Source of the DNA: Primorskyibacter marinus | GTDB taxonomy: Bacteria; Pseudomonadota; Alphaproteobacteria; Rhodobacterales; Rhodobacteraceae | Reading direction: 5' to 3' | Length of the DNA stretch: 64,000 nucleotides | Assembly: GCF_003313245.1 (NCBI RefSeq) | Contig: NZ_QJSD01000012.1 | Coordinates: 42,519 to 106,518 of the forward strand | Part shown: in pieces, positions 1 to 8,904 of the stretch | How the letters are laid out: the number at the start of each line of letters is the position of its first letter | Position numbering within the stretch: position 1 is the first letter of the stretch | Made by a program: the position numbers and the translations under genes | Notes under the pieces: generated by a model | What the model saw: only the letters and a program-made list of their open reading frames with translations | Database searches by the model: none | Told to the model about the DNA's origin: nothing

Positions 1-124
1 GGCCTGACAGGTCTTATTCGATAACGGGCGCGGGCGGCCCCGTGTCGCCCCGGTTCCCGTTGATGCCCTTCAGCTCTTCGGCTAGCGTGCTTCGGCATGA
101 CAGAACGAACCGGAGGTCCACGCT

Positions 125-1519
125 ATGGCGTCGCAAACATTCGACATGATCGTGATCGGAGCGGGGCCGGGCGGCTATGTGGCCGCCATCCGTGGCGCGC
201 AACTCGGTCTCAAGGTCGCCATTGTCGAGCGCGAACATATGGGGGGGATCTGCCTCAACTGGGGCTGCATTCCCACCAAGGCACTGCTGCGCTCGTCCGA
301 GGTTTTTCACCTGATGCAACGTGCCGGTGACTTTGGGCTGAAGGCCGATGGCATCGGTTATGATCTGGATGCGGTGGTGAAACGCTCGCGCGGCGTGGCC
401 AAGCAACTCAATTCCGGCATCGGCCACCTGATGAAGAAAAACAAAATCACAACCTTCATGGGCGAGGCGACGCTGCCTGCCAAAGGCCGGGTCAGAGTGA
501 AGACCGACAACGGTACGCAGGAGCTTGAAGCCGACAATATCGTTCTGGCCACCGGAGCCCGCGCCCGGGAATTGCCGGGGCTTGAGGCGGATGGCAAACA
601 TGTCTGGACCTACAAACACGCGCTGCAACCGCCGCATATGCCCAAAAGTCTGCTGGTCATCGGATCCGGCGCCATCGGCATTGAATTTGCCAGCTTCTAC
701 AATACGCTGGGCGCGGACACGACCGTTGCCGAAGTCATGGACCGGATCCTGCCGGTCGAAGATGCCGAGATTTCGGCTTTCGCAAAAAAGGCTTTTGTGA
801 AACAGGGCATGACCATCCGCGAAAAAACAAATGTCACGAAGCTCGATCGCGGAAATGCGGGCGTCACGGCCCATATCGAACAGGGCGGCAAGACCGAGAC
901 ACAGGCTTTCGACACGGTGATCTCTGCCGTGGGGATCGTCGGCAATACCGAAGGTCTGGGGCTGGAAGAACTGGGCGTGAAGGTCGAAAAAACCCATGTG
1001 GTGACAGACGAGTATTGCCGTACCGGTGTGTCGGGCCTCTACGCCATCGGAGACCTCGCCGGCGCGCCCTGGCTTGCACACAAGGCCAGCCACGAAGGCG
1101 TGATGGTTGCAGAGCTCATCGCAGACGGTCAGCCGCACAGCGTATCACCCGACGCGATTGCCGGCTGCACTTATTGCCAGCCGCAAATCGCCAGCGTCGG
1201 CCTGACAGAGGCCCAGGCCAAAGAGAAAGGTTTTGACATCAATGTGGGCCGTTTCCCATTCATCGGAAATGGCAAGGCTATTGCTCTTGGTGAGGCGGAA
1301 GGCCTGATAAAGACCATCTTCGACGCCAAGACCGGCGCACTGCTTGGTGCCCATATGGTCGGTGCCGAGGTCACCGAACTGATTCAGGGCTACGTCGTCG
1401 CCCGACAGCTTGAAACAACCGAAGAAGACCTGATGCAAACCGTCTTCCCGCATCCGACCCTGTCAGAGATGATGCATGAAAGCGTGCTGGATGCTTACGG
1501 TCGCGCAATCCACGTCTGA
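125..1519 (+). CDS. lpdA: Dihydrolipoyl dehydrogenase (E3)
   Basis: FAD-dependent disulfide oxidoreductase that reoxidises the dihydrolipoyl groups of 2-oxoacid dehydrogenase complexes with NAD+. It has 464 residues, normal for E3. The FAD-binding GAGPGG lies at residues 12-17, the redox-active disulfide is C43-x4-C48 in GGICLNWGCIPTK, the NAD-binding GSGAIG is mid-protein, and the C-terminal catalytic pair is H443/E448 in FPHPTLSE. The ATG is preceded by GGAGG. The gene upstream, probably part of a pyruvate or other 2-oxoacid dehydrogenase operon, is outside the window; bases 1-124 hold no gene I can identify. The next gene is convergent. Confidence 0.96.
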   Translation: MASQTFDMIVIGAGPGGYVAAIRGAQLGLKVAIVEREHMGGICLNWGCIPTKALLRSSEVFHLMQRAGDFGLKADGIGYDLDAVVKRSRGVAKQLNSGIGHLMKKNKITTFMGEATLPAKGRVRVKTDNGTQELEADNIVLATGARARELPGLEADGKHVWTYKHALQPPHMPKSLLVIGSGAIGIEFASFYNTLGADTTVAEVMDRILPVEDAEISAFAKKAFVKQGMTIREKTNVTKLDRGNAGVTAHIEQGGKTETQAFDTVISAVGIVGNTEGLGLEELGVKVEKTHVVTDEYCRTGVSGLYAIGDLAGAPWLAHKASHEGVMVAELIADGQPHSVSPDAIAGCTYCQPQIASVGLTEAQAKEKGFDINVGRFPFIGNGKAIALGEAEGLIKTIFDAKTGALLGAHMVGAEVTELIQGYVVARQLETTEEDLMQTVFPHPTLSEMMHESVLDAYGRAIHV

Positions 1520-1556
1520 CCGCCGATAAAATGGGCAAAGAAAAACGCGATCACTG

Positions 1557-1606
1557 CTTCTTCTTGGTGAAAATACTCCGGGGTGTGTGAGGGGCTGGCC
1601 CCTCAC
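1557..1606 (+). repeat. Intergenic repeat, copy 1, with palindrome
   Basis: A 29-base core starting CTTCTTCTTGG and ending ACTCCGGGGTG is followed by a perfect 9-bp inverted repeat with a 2-base loop (1587-1606, GTGAGGGGC/GCCCCTCAC). An inverted near-copy of the core lies at 3041-3072. The palindrome may end lpdA transcription, but it has no T-tract. The core resembles a dispersed intergenic element I remember from roseobacter genomes; that is recollection, not a search. Confidence 0.6.
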
Positions 1607-1684
1607 TCCCGCAATCTCAAACAGACACGTCGGATTTTTCATCCCGCAAAGGGTTAAACACCCGCTTGCCCGTGCTCTACCTGT

Positions 1685-2338
1685 TCAGCGCGTGTTCTCC
1701 GTCAGACGACGCTTCACATAGTCCGAGACATTCCCGATCATTGTGTCCATATGCGGCTCTTCAAAGAAATGGCCCGCGCCGTCGATCTCCTGATGGGTGA
1801 CGGTGATGCCTTTCTGTTCGTGCAGCTTGCCCACAAGCGTCCGTGTATCCGCAGGTGGCGCAACGCGATCAGTGGTGCCGTTGATCACCAGACCAGAGGA
1901 TGGGCAGGGGGCCAGGAAGGAAAAATCATACATATTGGCAGGAGGGCTGACCGAGATGAACCCGGTGATCTCGGGGCGGCGCATGAGCAATTGCATGCCG
2001 ATCCATGCGCCAAAACTGAAACCCGCAACCCAGCAATGCTTGGAGTTGTTGTTCATGGATTGCAGGTAATCGAGGGCCGAGGCCGCATCCGACAGCTCGC
2101 CGATGCCCTGATCGTATTCGCCCTGGCTGCGCCCGACACCGCGGAAATTGAACCGCAGGACCGTGAAACCCATGTTGTAAAACGCGTAATGCAGATTGTA
2201 GACAACCTTGTTGTTCATTGTCCCGCCAAATTGCGGATGCGGGTGCAACACGATGGCGATCGGCGCGTCGCGTTCCTTTTGCGGGTGGTAGCGGCCTTCG
2301 AGGCGGCCTTCGGGTCCGGGAAAAATCACCTCGGGCAT
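1685..2338 (-). CDS. Alpha/beta hydrolase (COG2945-like)
   Basis: A 217-residue serine hydrolase of the dienelactone-hydrolase-like alpha/beta group; the substrate is unknown. Visible are HPHPQFGGTMNN after the first strands, the nucleophile elbow GFSFGAW (GxSxG), an acid in INGTTDRVAPP and the catalytic histidine in GAGHFFEE. I start it at MPEVIFPGPEG, preceded by AGGAG 12 bases upstream. A further 34 codons are open upstream, but they look non-coding and overlap the iscR promoter. It is divergent from iscR, so its promoter may share the palindromes at 2372-2412. Confidence 0.85.
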   Translation of the reverse strand: MPEVIFPGPEGRLEGRYHPQKERDAPIAIVLHPHPQFGGTMNNKVVYNLHYAFYNMGFTVLRFNFRGVGRSQGEYDQGIGELSDAASALDYLQSMNNNSKHCWVAGFSFGAWIGMQLLMRRPEITGFISVSPPANMYDFSFLAPCPSSGLVINGTTDRVAPPADTRTLVGKLHEQKGITVTHQEIDGAGHFFEEPHMDTMIGNVSDYVKRRLTENTR

Positions 2339-2371
2339 GGTCGGGTCTGACTCCTGGTGGGGTGCGGCAAT

Positions 2372-2412
2372 ATTCTTGACGAAATCACTCAAGCACCTTA
2401 GAATGGTTCTAA
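2372..2412 (+). promoter_or_regulatory. iscR promoter with two candidate operators
   Basis: A sigma70-like promoter: -35 TTGACG (2376-2381), a 17-base spacer, and -10 TAGAAT (2399-2404). Over the -35 lies CTTGA-N9-TCAAG (2375-2393), whose surroundings resemble the E. coli type-1 IscR site. Over the -10 lies a perfect dyad, TTAGAA-TGG-TTCTAA (2398-2412). This fits repression by IscR and perhaps a second iron regulator. Promoter geometry and dyads are seen; the regulator assignment is inferred. Confidence 0.6.
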
Positions 2413-2497
2413 TCCGGCTTGAGCGCCGGTCAGGCTGCATGGCAGATAAGCCCTGTGGCAGCAGACGTCAATCGTTTCGCGAGGGGAGTTGGGTGCG

Positions 2498-2959
2498 TTG
2501 AAACTAAGCACGAAGGGGCGTTATGCCATGGTGGCACTGGTTGATATTGCTCTTCAGCCGCAAGGCGACCTGGTGACGCTTGGGGATATTGCCAAACGGC
2601 AGGATGTTTCGTTGCCTTATCTCGAGCAGCTTTTTGTCAAGCTGCGGCGTTCTGGGCTGGTGGATTCGGTCCGCGGTCCGGGCGGGGGGTATCGTCTGGC
2701 GCGTCCAGCGAGCGAGATTCGCGTTGTCGAAGTGTTGGCGGCCGTGGATGAGACAGTTGATGCGATGCATAAGGGTGCGGGTGCGTCAGGTGGGCTGTCG
2801 GGCAGTCGCGCGCAATCGCTGACCAACCGTTTGTGGGAGGGATTGAGCGCGCATGTCTATGTGTTCCTGCATCAGACCCGCCTTTCGGATATCGTGGGTA
2901 ACGGATTGGCACCCTGTCCGGCGGTGCCAACCTTGTTCGCCGTGGTGGATGAAGAATGA
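2498..2959 (+). CDS. iscR: Rrf2-family regulator IscR, atypical
   Basis: A winged-helix Rrf2 repressor expected to control the suf operon downstream. It starts MKLSTKGRYAM at a TTG with GAGGGGAG nine bases upstream; an in-frame TTG at 2489 lies within that SD region and is less likely. 153 residues. The N-terminal helix-turn-helix and wing (YLEQLFVKLRRSGLV, RGPGGGYRLA) are well conserved. Classical IscR carries three closely spaced cysteines near residues 92-104; here that stretch is HKGAGASGGLSGSRAQ with none. The only cysteine is in the C-terminal APCPAVP. Rhodobacter sphaeroides IscR has been described as similarly atypical. Confidence 0.9.
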   Translation: MKLSTKGRYAMVALVDIALQPQGDLVTLGDIAKRQDVSLPYLEQLFVKLRRSGLVDSVRGPGGGYRLARPASEIRVVEVLAAVDETVDAMHKGAGASGGLSGSRAQSLTNRLWEGLSAHVYVFLHQTRLSDIVGNGLAPCPAVPTLFAVVDEE

Positions 2960-3000
2960 TATTGCTCCGTAACAGGCCGTTTGCGCGCGTTTCGCGCGCC

Positions 3001-3072
3001 CGAAGGAGGGGGCCAGCCCCCTCTGCCGCCTGGGGCGGCATTCACCCCCGGAGTATTTTTGCCAAGAAGAAG
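3001..3072 (-). repeat. Intergenic repeat, copy 2 (inverted)
   Basis: On the minus strand this reads CTTCTTCTTGGCAAAAATAC, then TCCGGGGGTG, an 8-base stem TGCCGCCC/GGGCGGCA type hairpin, and GGGGGCTGGCCCCC. It matches copy 1 (1557-1606) in the core with only a few differences, and both copies carry a GGGGCTGGCCCC palindrome. It fills the iscR-desulfurase gap, so it is transcribed within the suf operon if that operon is continuous. Confidence 0.6.
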
Positions 3073-3080
3073 GGCTGGGT

Positions 3081-4127
3081 GTGAAGGCGCGCGTTTACCT
3101 TGATTATAATGCGACGGCGTTATTGCGGGTCGAGGCGCGTGACGCGATGATTTCGGCGATGGATCTGGTCGGCAATCCGTCATCGGTGCATTCAGAAGGT
3201 CGCGACGCAAAAGCGATTGTCGAGAAAGCTCGGGCGCAGGTGGCGGCAGCTTTGGGCGCGGAAGGTGCGGATATTGTTTTTACATCCGGTGCCACCGAGG
3301 CGGCGGCTTTGGCCTGTGTCGGCCGGAAGCTGGACGGGGCCGCGATAGAGCATGATGCGGTGAGGGCGTGGGTATCCGATCGGCTTGCAGTCGATGGTGC
3401 GGGACGTGTGACCGTTGCGGATCCGTCGGGCAGTGCTTTGCAATTGGCCAATTCCGAAACCGGGGTGGTGCAGGACTTGCCGCAGGGGGTGGCGGTCAGC
3501 GACATGACGCAGGCTTTTGGAAAGCTGCCCTTTGCGTTCAACTGGTCGGGCGCGCAGATGGCGCTGATCTCGGCGCATAAGCTGGGCGGCCCAAAAGGTG
3601 TGGGTGCGCTGGTGATGAAGCGGGGCACGGATCTGGCTGCACAGATTCGCGGCGGTGGGCAGGAGATGGGGCGTCGGTCCGGTACAGAGAATGTTATCGG
3701 GATCGCGGGATTCGGTGCCGCGGCAGAGGCAGCGGCGCGGGATCTTGACGCGGGTATTTGGGATCGGGTCGAAAAACTTAGAAACATTCTAGAAATAGCT
3801 ATTGAGGCTGACGCAAAAGAGACTATTTTGGTCGGGAAATCAGCGCGACGTCTGCCCAACACTTCTTGCCTTGCGGTGCCGGGCTGGAAGGGGGAGACGC
3901 AGGTCATGCAGATGGATCTTGCGGGCTTTGCCATTTCGGCGGGCTCTGCCTGTTCCAGTGGCAAGGTGCGCGCCAGTCGCGTACTGACCGCGATGGGGTA
4001 TGACGAGGCCGTGGCGGCGAGCGCGATCCGCGTGTCGCTGGGGCCTGCGACGACAGAGGATGAAGTGCTGCGTTTCGCTGAAGCGTGGCTGGAGAAATAT
4101 CACAGACACCGGGCCCGCGCCGCTTGA
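3081..4127 (+). CDS. Cysteine desulfurase, NifS/IscS type
   Basis: A PLP enzyme (class V aminotransferase fold) that takes sulfur from cysteine for cluster assembly. 348 residues, a little short for IscS. It starts at GTG after an AAGAAGGG-like SD. Visible are the N-terminal [16 protein letters not shown], the PLP lysine K167 in [23 protein letters not shown], and nucleophile C291 in [10 protein letters not shown]. It sits between iscR and sufB and is a second desulfurase in an operon that also ends in sufS. Whether it feeds SufBCD or a separate thiolation route cannot be told from sequence. Confidence 0.9.
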   Translation: MKARVYLDYNATALLRVEARDAMISAMDLVGNPSSVHSEGRDAKAIVEKARAQVAAALGAEGADIVFTSGATEAAALACVGRKLDGAAIEHDAVRAWVSDRLAVDGAGRVTVADPSGSALQLANSETGVVQDLPQGVAVSDMTQAFGKLPFAFNWSGAQMALISAHKLGGPKGVGALVMKRGTDLAAQIRGGGQEMGRRSGTENVIGIAGFGAAAEAAARDLDAGIWDRVEKLRNILEIAIEADAKETILVGKSARRLPNTSCLAVPGWKGETQVMQMDLAGFAISAGSACSSGKVRASRVLTAMGYDEAVAASAIRVSLGPATTEDEVLRFAEAWLEKYHRHRARAA

Positions 4128-4156
4128 GGCCCGGGATTCGAGCGAAGGAGACAGAC

Positions 4157-5680
4157 ATGTCGGCATTGGATACCACAAACGTCAAGGAAGGCGTGGACCG
4201 CGAGACTGTGGATGCGGTTCGCGAGGTTGGCGGCAAGTACAAGTACGGTTGGGAAACCGAGATCGAGATGGATTATGCCCCCAAAGGGCTGACGCCGGAT
4301 ATCGTGCGGCTGATCTCGGAAAAGAACGGCGAGCCGGACTGGATGACCGACTGGCGGTTGGCGGCTTACGATCGCTGGTTGCAGATGGAAGAGCCGGACT
4401 GGGCGATGGTCGATTATCCTGAGATCGACTTTCAGGACCAGTATTACTATGCTCGTCCGAAAAGCATGGCCGAAAAGCCCAAGTCGTTGGATGATGTCGA
4501 CCCCAAGCTGTTGGAGACCTACAAAAAGCTGGGCATTCCGTTGAAGGAGCAGATGATCCTTGCCGGTGTCGAAGGGGCAGAGGCCGCGCCCGCAGAAGGC
4601 CGCAAGGTCGCGGTGGATGCGGTGTTCGATTCCGTCTCGGTTGGCACGACCTTCCAGAAAGAGCTGAAAGCGGCCGGTGTGATCTTCTGTTCGATCTCCG
4701 AGGCGATCCGTGACCATCCTGAACTGGTGAAGAAGTATCTCGGCTCTGTTGTACCGGTGTCGGACAACTTCTATGCGACATTGAACAGCGCCGTGTTCAG
4801 CGACGGGTCTTTTGTCTATGTGCCGCCGGGCGTGCGTTGCCCGATGGAGCTGTCGACCTATTTCCGGATCAACGCCGAAAACACGGGGCAGTTTGAGCGC
4901 ACGCTGATCATTGCCGACAAGGGCTCTTACGTCAGCTATCTTGAGGGCTGCACGGCGCCGATGCGCGACACCTCGCAGCTTCATGCCGCGGTGGTGGAGA
5001 TCATCATCGAGGAAGACGCCGAGGTGAAATATTCCACGGTTCAGAACTGGTATCCGGGCGATGAGAACGGCAAGGGCGGGATCTATAACTTCGTCACCAA
5101 GCGCGCCGATTGCCGGGGCGACCGGGCCAAGGTGATGTGGACGCAGGTCGAGACCGGCTCTGCCGTGACGTGGAAATACCCGTCCTGCATCCTGCGCGGC
5201 GATGACAGCCAGGGCGAATTCTACTCGATCGCCATCACCAACCACCATCAGCAGGCCGATACCGGCACCAAGATGGTGCATCTGGGCAAGCGCACAAAGT
5301 CGCGCATCGTGTCCAAGGGGATTTCGGCGGGCGTGGCGCAGAATACCTATCGCGGGCTTGTCTCGATGCACCCCAAGGCCAAGGAATCGCGTAACTATAC
5401 GCAATGTGACAGCCTGCTGATCGGCGACAAATGCGGGGCGCATACCGTGCCGTATATCGAGGTGAAGAATAACAGCAGCCGGGTGGAGCATGAGGCGACG
5501 ACGTCCAAGGTGGATGACGACCAGATGTTCTATTGCCGTCAGCGCGGCATGGACGAGGAAGAGGCCGTCGCCCTGATCGTCAACGGGTTCGCCAAGGAAG
5601 TGTTGCAAGCCCTGCCGATGGAGTTTGCCATGGAAGCGCAGCAACTGGTTGCGATCTCGCTGGAAGGCTCGGTGGGTTAA
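4157..5680 (+). CDS. sufB: Fe-S scaffold subunit SufB
   Basis: Core subunit of the SufBCD scaffold on which iron-sulfur clusters are built. 507 residues from an ATG with AAGGAG six bases upstream; it starts [12 protein letters not shown] and the length is normal for alphaproteobacterial SufB. Typical stretches are seen: [16 protein letters not shown] near the N-terminus, [55 protein letters not shown] and the C-terminal ARQRG-like region [20 protein letters not shown]. Cysteines in VEGCTAP-type and QCDSLLIG contexts match expected cluster-handling positions. Downstream of the desulfurase by 29 bases. Confidence 0.97.
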   Translation: MSALDTTNVKEGVDRETVDAVREVGGKYKYGWETEIEMDYAPKGLTPDIVRLISEKNGEPDWMTDWRLAAYDRWLQMEEPDWAMVDYPEIDFQDQYYYARPKSMAEKPKSLDDVDPKLLETYKKLGIPLKEQMILAGVEGAEAAPAEGRKVAVDAVFDSVSVGTTFQKELKAAGVIFCSISEAIRDHPELVKKYLGSVVPVSDNFYATLNSAVFSDGSFVYVPPGVRCPMELSTYFRINAENTGQFERTLIIADKGSYVSYLEGCTAPMRDTSQLHAAVVEIIIEEDAEVKYSTVQNWYPGDENGKGGIYNFVTKRADCRGDRAKVMWTQVETGSAVTWKYPSCILRGDDSQGEFYSIAITNHHQQADTGTKMVHLGKRTKSRIVSKGISAGVAQNTYRGLVSMHPKAKESRNYTQCDSLLIGDKCGAHTVPYIEVKNNSSRVEHEATTSKVDDDQMFYCRQRGMDEEEAVALIVNGFAKEVLQALPMEFAMEAQQLVAISLEGSVG

Positions 5681-5713
5681 GCGATGAGCGGCGCGATAGA
5701 GCTCGGCTGATCA

Positions 5714-6328
5714 ATGAATACCAGTGCCATCACGCAGGTGCCGCCGACGCGCCCGGAATTGACCATGCCCGTGCCGGAGGTGGCACTTTTGCGTGCCGAA
5801 TACGCGCGGGCAGAGGTCATTCTGGAATATGGCAGTGGTGGATCCACGGTGCTGGGGGCCGACATGCCGGGCAAGACGGTGTTCTCGGTGGAAAGTGACA
5901 AGGGCTGGGCGCAGATGATGCGGGGCTGGTTCAAGGACAACCCGCCGCGCGAAGGCACGTCAGTTGATGTGATCTGGTCCGATGTGGGCGAGACAAAGGA
6001 ATGGGGGCGCCCGGTTGATGACAGTCAGTGGCGGCGCTATCCGCGTTACCCGCTGGAGGTTTGGGGCCTGCCGGAATTTCGTCAGCCCGATGTGGTGCTG
6101 GTGGACGGCCGGTTCCGCGAAGGATGCGCATTGGCGGCGGCATTCATGGCACAGCACCCGCTGGTGCTGCTGTTCGATGACTATGCGCAGCGCAAGAATT
6201 ACCACGCGGTCGAGGAGTTCCTCGGCACGCCGGAGATGACCGGGCGGATGGCCCGGTTTGATGTAACACCGCAACCCGTGCCACCGGCGCAGCTCTTGCG
6301 GATCATGCAGTTGATGGTGCGCCCCTGA
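5714..6328 (+). CDS. Unknown protein, SAM-binding-like fold, within suf operon
   Basis: 204 residues between sufB and sufC, same strand, 33 bases after sufB and 32 before sufC, so probably co-transcribed. The glycine-rich EYGSGGSTVLGA near residue 39 followed by VFSVESDKGW resembles motif I and the acidic loop of a Rossmann methyltransferase, and PDVVLVDGRFREG resembles a motif IV region. No methyltransferase class is clear. Start uncertain: the ATG at 5714 has a poor SD, and M18 (5765) is an alternative. Not a known Suf component. Confidence 0.75.
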   Translation: MNTSAITQVPPTRPELTMPVPEVALLRAEYARAEVILEYGSGGSTVLGADMPGKTVFSVESDKGWAQMMRGWFKDNPPREGTSVDVIWSDVGETKEWGRPVDDSQWRRYPRYPLEVWGLPEFRQPDVVLVDGRFREGCALAAAFMAQHPLVLLFDDYAQRKNYHAVEEFLGTPEMTGRMARFDVTPQPVPPAQLLRIMQLMVRP

Positions 6329-6360
6329 GTGCGCCAAAAGGGACCACGGAAGGAAAATAA

Positions 6361-7116
6361 ATGCTTGAGATCAAGAACCTGCACGTCGAACTTGAAGAAG
6401 AGGATAAGCAGATCCTCAAAGGCGTCAACCTGACCGTTGAAGCAGGCAAGGTACATGCGATCATGGGACCAAACGGATCGGGTAAATCGACCCTGTCCTA
6501 TGTGCTTGCCGGTCGTGACGGCTATGAGGTGACCGAAGGGTCGGCCACGCTGGAAGGCGAGGATCTGCTGGATCTGGACCCTGAAGAGCGTGCCTCGCTT
6601 GGTCTGTTCATGGCGTTTCAATATCCCGTGGAAATTCCGGGCGTCGGCAATATGACGTTTCTGCGCACGGCTGTGAACGCGCAGCGCAAGGCGCGCGGCG
6701 AAGACGAAATGTCCGCGACCGAATTTCTCAAGGAAATCAGAGCGAAGGCCAAGGAACTTCAGATCGATGCGGAGATGCTGAAGCGGCCCGTCAATGTCGG
6801 GTTCTCGGGGGGCGAGAAAAAGCGCAACGAGATCCTGCAAATGGCGATGCTGGCACCCAAAATGTGCATTCTGGACGAGACCGATTCCGGTCTGGATGTG
6901 GATGCGATGAAGCTGGTGGCTGACGGTGTGAACGCGCTGCGTGACGAAGGCCGTGGTTTTCTGGTCATCACCCACTATCAACGTCTGCTGAACCACATCA
7001 AACCGGACGTGGTGCATATCATGTCGAATGGACGGATCGTGAAAACCGGCGGACCGGAACTGGCGCTTGAGGTCGAAGAGAACGGCTATGGCGGCATTCT
7101 GGCGGAGGCAGTGTAA
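6361..7116 (+). CDS. sufC: Fe-S assembly ATPase SufC
   Basis: ABC-type ATPase of the SufBCD complex; it is cytosolic and not a transporter. 251 residues, typical length. Walker A GPNGSGKST is at residues 36-44, then the Q-loop in FMAFQYPVEIPGV, the signature FSGGEKKRNEILQ, Walker B CILDETDSGLD and the switch histidine in VITHYQR. The ATG has GGAAGGA upstream. Its stop shares a base with the sufD start (TAATG), indicating coupling. Confidence 0.97.
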   Translation: MLEIKNLHVELEEEDKQILKGVNLTVEAGKVHAIMGPNGSGKSTLSYVLAGRDGYEVTEGSATLEGEDLLDLDPEERASLGLFMAFQYPVEIPGVGNMTFLRTAVNAQRKARGEDEMSATEFLKEIRAKAKELQIDAEMLKRPVNVGFSGGEKKRNEILQMAMLAPKMCILDETDSGLDVDAMKLVADGVNALRDEGRGFLVITHYQRLLNHIKPDVVHIMSNGRIVKTGGPELALEVEENGYGGILAEAV

Positions 7117-8399
7117 TGGCAATGGCACAAGCAAAACTGGACGCGACCGATGCGCGTCTGGCCACGCTCAGCCTGCCGACAGGCGGCTGGGCCGAAGCTG
7201 CGCGCCGCGATGCGCTGACCCGTGTGCAGGCAACCGGCCTGCCGGGGCGTCGCGATGAGTATTGGAAATACACCCGGCCTGACATGCTGACCGCAGCAAC
7301 CGCCGCCGAAGCCGCGATTTTCGACGCTGACGAAGCGCCGGTCTTCGGTGAGGTTGACCAGCTGAAACTGGTATTTGTCGATGGGGTGTTCGACGCCGCA
7401 GCCTCTGACGATCTGGCGCTGGATCATGTCCGCATCGAACGTCTGGCAGAGGCCGGCTCGGCCGATATTCATTGGGCGCGCGATCTATACGGCACATTGG
7501 AGATCGCTGGGCAAACGCCTGTGGTGCGCCCCCTGGCGGCGCTCAACACGGCGTTTGCCACTGACGGCGTGCTGATCCATGTGACCGGCGCGGCACCCAA
7601 GCCCATCGCGCTTGTCTATCATCACAGCGACCCGAAATCGGACGTCATGCTGCACCATGTGATCCGCATGGACGCGGGCGCGGAGCTGACCCTGCTGGAA
7701 AGCGGCCCCGTCGCGGCACGGTGCAACATGGTGATGGAGATCGACGTGGCGGACAGTGCCGCGTTCAACCATGTCCGTGTTCAGGGTCGCGACCACGAAC
7801 GTCAGGCCGCCACGCATATCTTCGCGCGGCTGGGGCAGGAAAGCCGGTTCAAGTCTTTCACCATGACGGCAAACGGTGTGATGACGCGCAATGAATGCGT
7901 GATCGAGTTGACCGGCGACGATGCGTCCGCGCATGTTGCAGGGGCCTGCATGGGCGACGGCGATTTTCTGCATGATGACACGGTATTCATCACCCATGAC
8001 GCGTTGAATTGCGAAAGCCGTCAGGTCTTCAAGAAGGTTCTGCGCAACGGTGCCACCGGTGTTTTTCAGGGCAAGATCCTTGTGAAGGCTGGCGCGCAGA
8101 AGACCGATGGCTATCAGATCAGCCAGTCGCTTTTGCTCGACGAGGACAGCCAGTTCCTCGCCAAGCCGGAACTGGAGATCTACGCCGATGACGTGGCCTG
8201 TTCGCATGGCTCCACCTCGGGTGCCATCGACGAGGACGCGTTGTTCTACCTGCGCGCGCGTGGTGTTCCGCATGGGATCGCGACGGACCTTCTGACACTG
8301 TCTTTCCTTGCCGAAGCGGTGGAAGAAATCGAAGACGCGGGCCTTGCCGAAGAGATCGTGACCCGCATGGAAGCGTGGCTCGCGCGGCGGCGCGGGTAG
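7116..8399 (+). CDS. sufD: Fe-S scaffold subunit SufD
   Basis: Partner of SufB in the SufBC2D scaffold. 427 residues, overlapping sufC by one base. The N-terminal GLPGRRDEYWKYTRP is the usual SufD WKYT motif, and the C-terminal half shows the SufB/SufD beta-helix core: GVFQGKILVKAGAQKTDGYQ, LLLDEDSQFLAKPELEIYAD, DVACSHGSTSGAIDEDALFY and LRARGVP. The conserved histidine of SufD is in ACSHGS. Confidence 0.96.
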   Translation: MAMAQAKLDATDARLATLSLPTGGWAEAARRDALTRVQATGLPGRRDEYWKYTRPDMLTAATAAEAAIFDADEAPVFGEVDQLKLVFVDGVFDAAASDDLALDHVRIERLAEAGSADIHWARDLYGTLEIAGQTPVVRPLAALNTAFATDGVLIHVTGAAPKPIALVYHHSDPKSDVMLHHVIRMDAGAELTLLESGPVAARCNMVMEIDVADSAAFNHVRVQGRDHERQAATHIFARLGQESRFKSFTMTANGVMTRNECVIELTGDDASAHVAGACMGDGDFLHDDTVFITHDALNCESRQVFKKVLRNGATGVFQGKILVKAGAQKTDGYQISQSLLLDEDSQFLAKPELEIYADDVACSHGSTSGAIDEDALFYLRARGVPHGIATDLLTLSFLAEAVEEIEDAGLAEEIVTRMEAWLARRRG

Positions 8400-8400
8400 G

Positions 8401-8904
8401 GTGCCGGTCACCCAGGACATCGTGGCCACCTATCGGGGGCCGGGGCGCGTGATGCGTCGCCTGTTGTCTATGGGGCAACGAGAGGACCGCGCGATTGCCA
8501 TTGTAATGGCGGGTTGCGCGGTGATCTTCGTGGCACAGCTGCCGCGTCTGGCGCGCGAGGCGCACCTGACCGGCGAAGAGCTGAACCCGATGCTGGGGGC
8601 CTCGCTGCTGGCTTGGGTCTTTATCGCGCCGCTGATGCTCTACGCGCTGGCGGCGCTCAGCCATCTTGTTGCGCGTCTGCTTGGCGGGCGCGGAAGCTGG
8701 TTCGATGCGCGTCTGGCATTGTTCTGGGCGGTGCTGGCCTCGTCCCCGCTGATGCTGCTGAACGGGCTGGTTGCCGGGTTCATCGGACCCGGCCCGGCGC
8801 TTAGCTTTGTCGGGTTGCTATGGCTGGCCATCTTCGGCTGGTTCTGGGCGCGTTGCCTCTGGGTGGCGGAGCGTCCACAAACATCCGTGGGGGCAGGGGT
8901 ATGA
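8401..8904 (+). CDS. Yip1-like membrane protein 1
   Basis: 167 residues with about four hydrophobic spans: AIAIVMAGCAVIFVAQL, GASLLAWVFIAPLMLYALAA, ALFWAVLASSPLMLLNGLV and LSFVGLLWLAIFGWFWARCL. It starts at GTG one base after the sufD stop and overlaps the next gene by four bases (ATGA), so translation is probably coupled along sufC-sufD-this gene. It looks like the bacterial Yip1-domain group; function unknown. Its fixed place inside a suf operon suggests, but does not show, a role tied to Fe-S assembly at the membrane. Confidence 0.8.
   Translation: MPVTQDIVATYRGPGRVMRRLLSMGQREDRAIAIVMAGCAVIFVAQLPRLAREAHLTGEELNPMLGASLLAWVFIAPLMLYALAALSHLVARLLGGRGSWFDARLALFWAVLASSPLMLLNGLVAGFIGPGPALSFVGLLWLAIFGWFWARCLWVAERPQTSVGAGV

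Noticed and set aside
20-124. Possible 3' end of an upstream gene at the left edge
   Set aside because: Only about seven codons before a stop at 22-24 in frame 1; too short to call.
4100-5644. 514-residue frame antisense to sufB
   Set aside because: High-GC shadow of sufB; His/Arg/Leu-rich with no domain.
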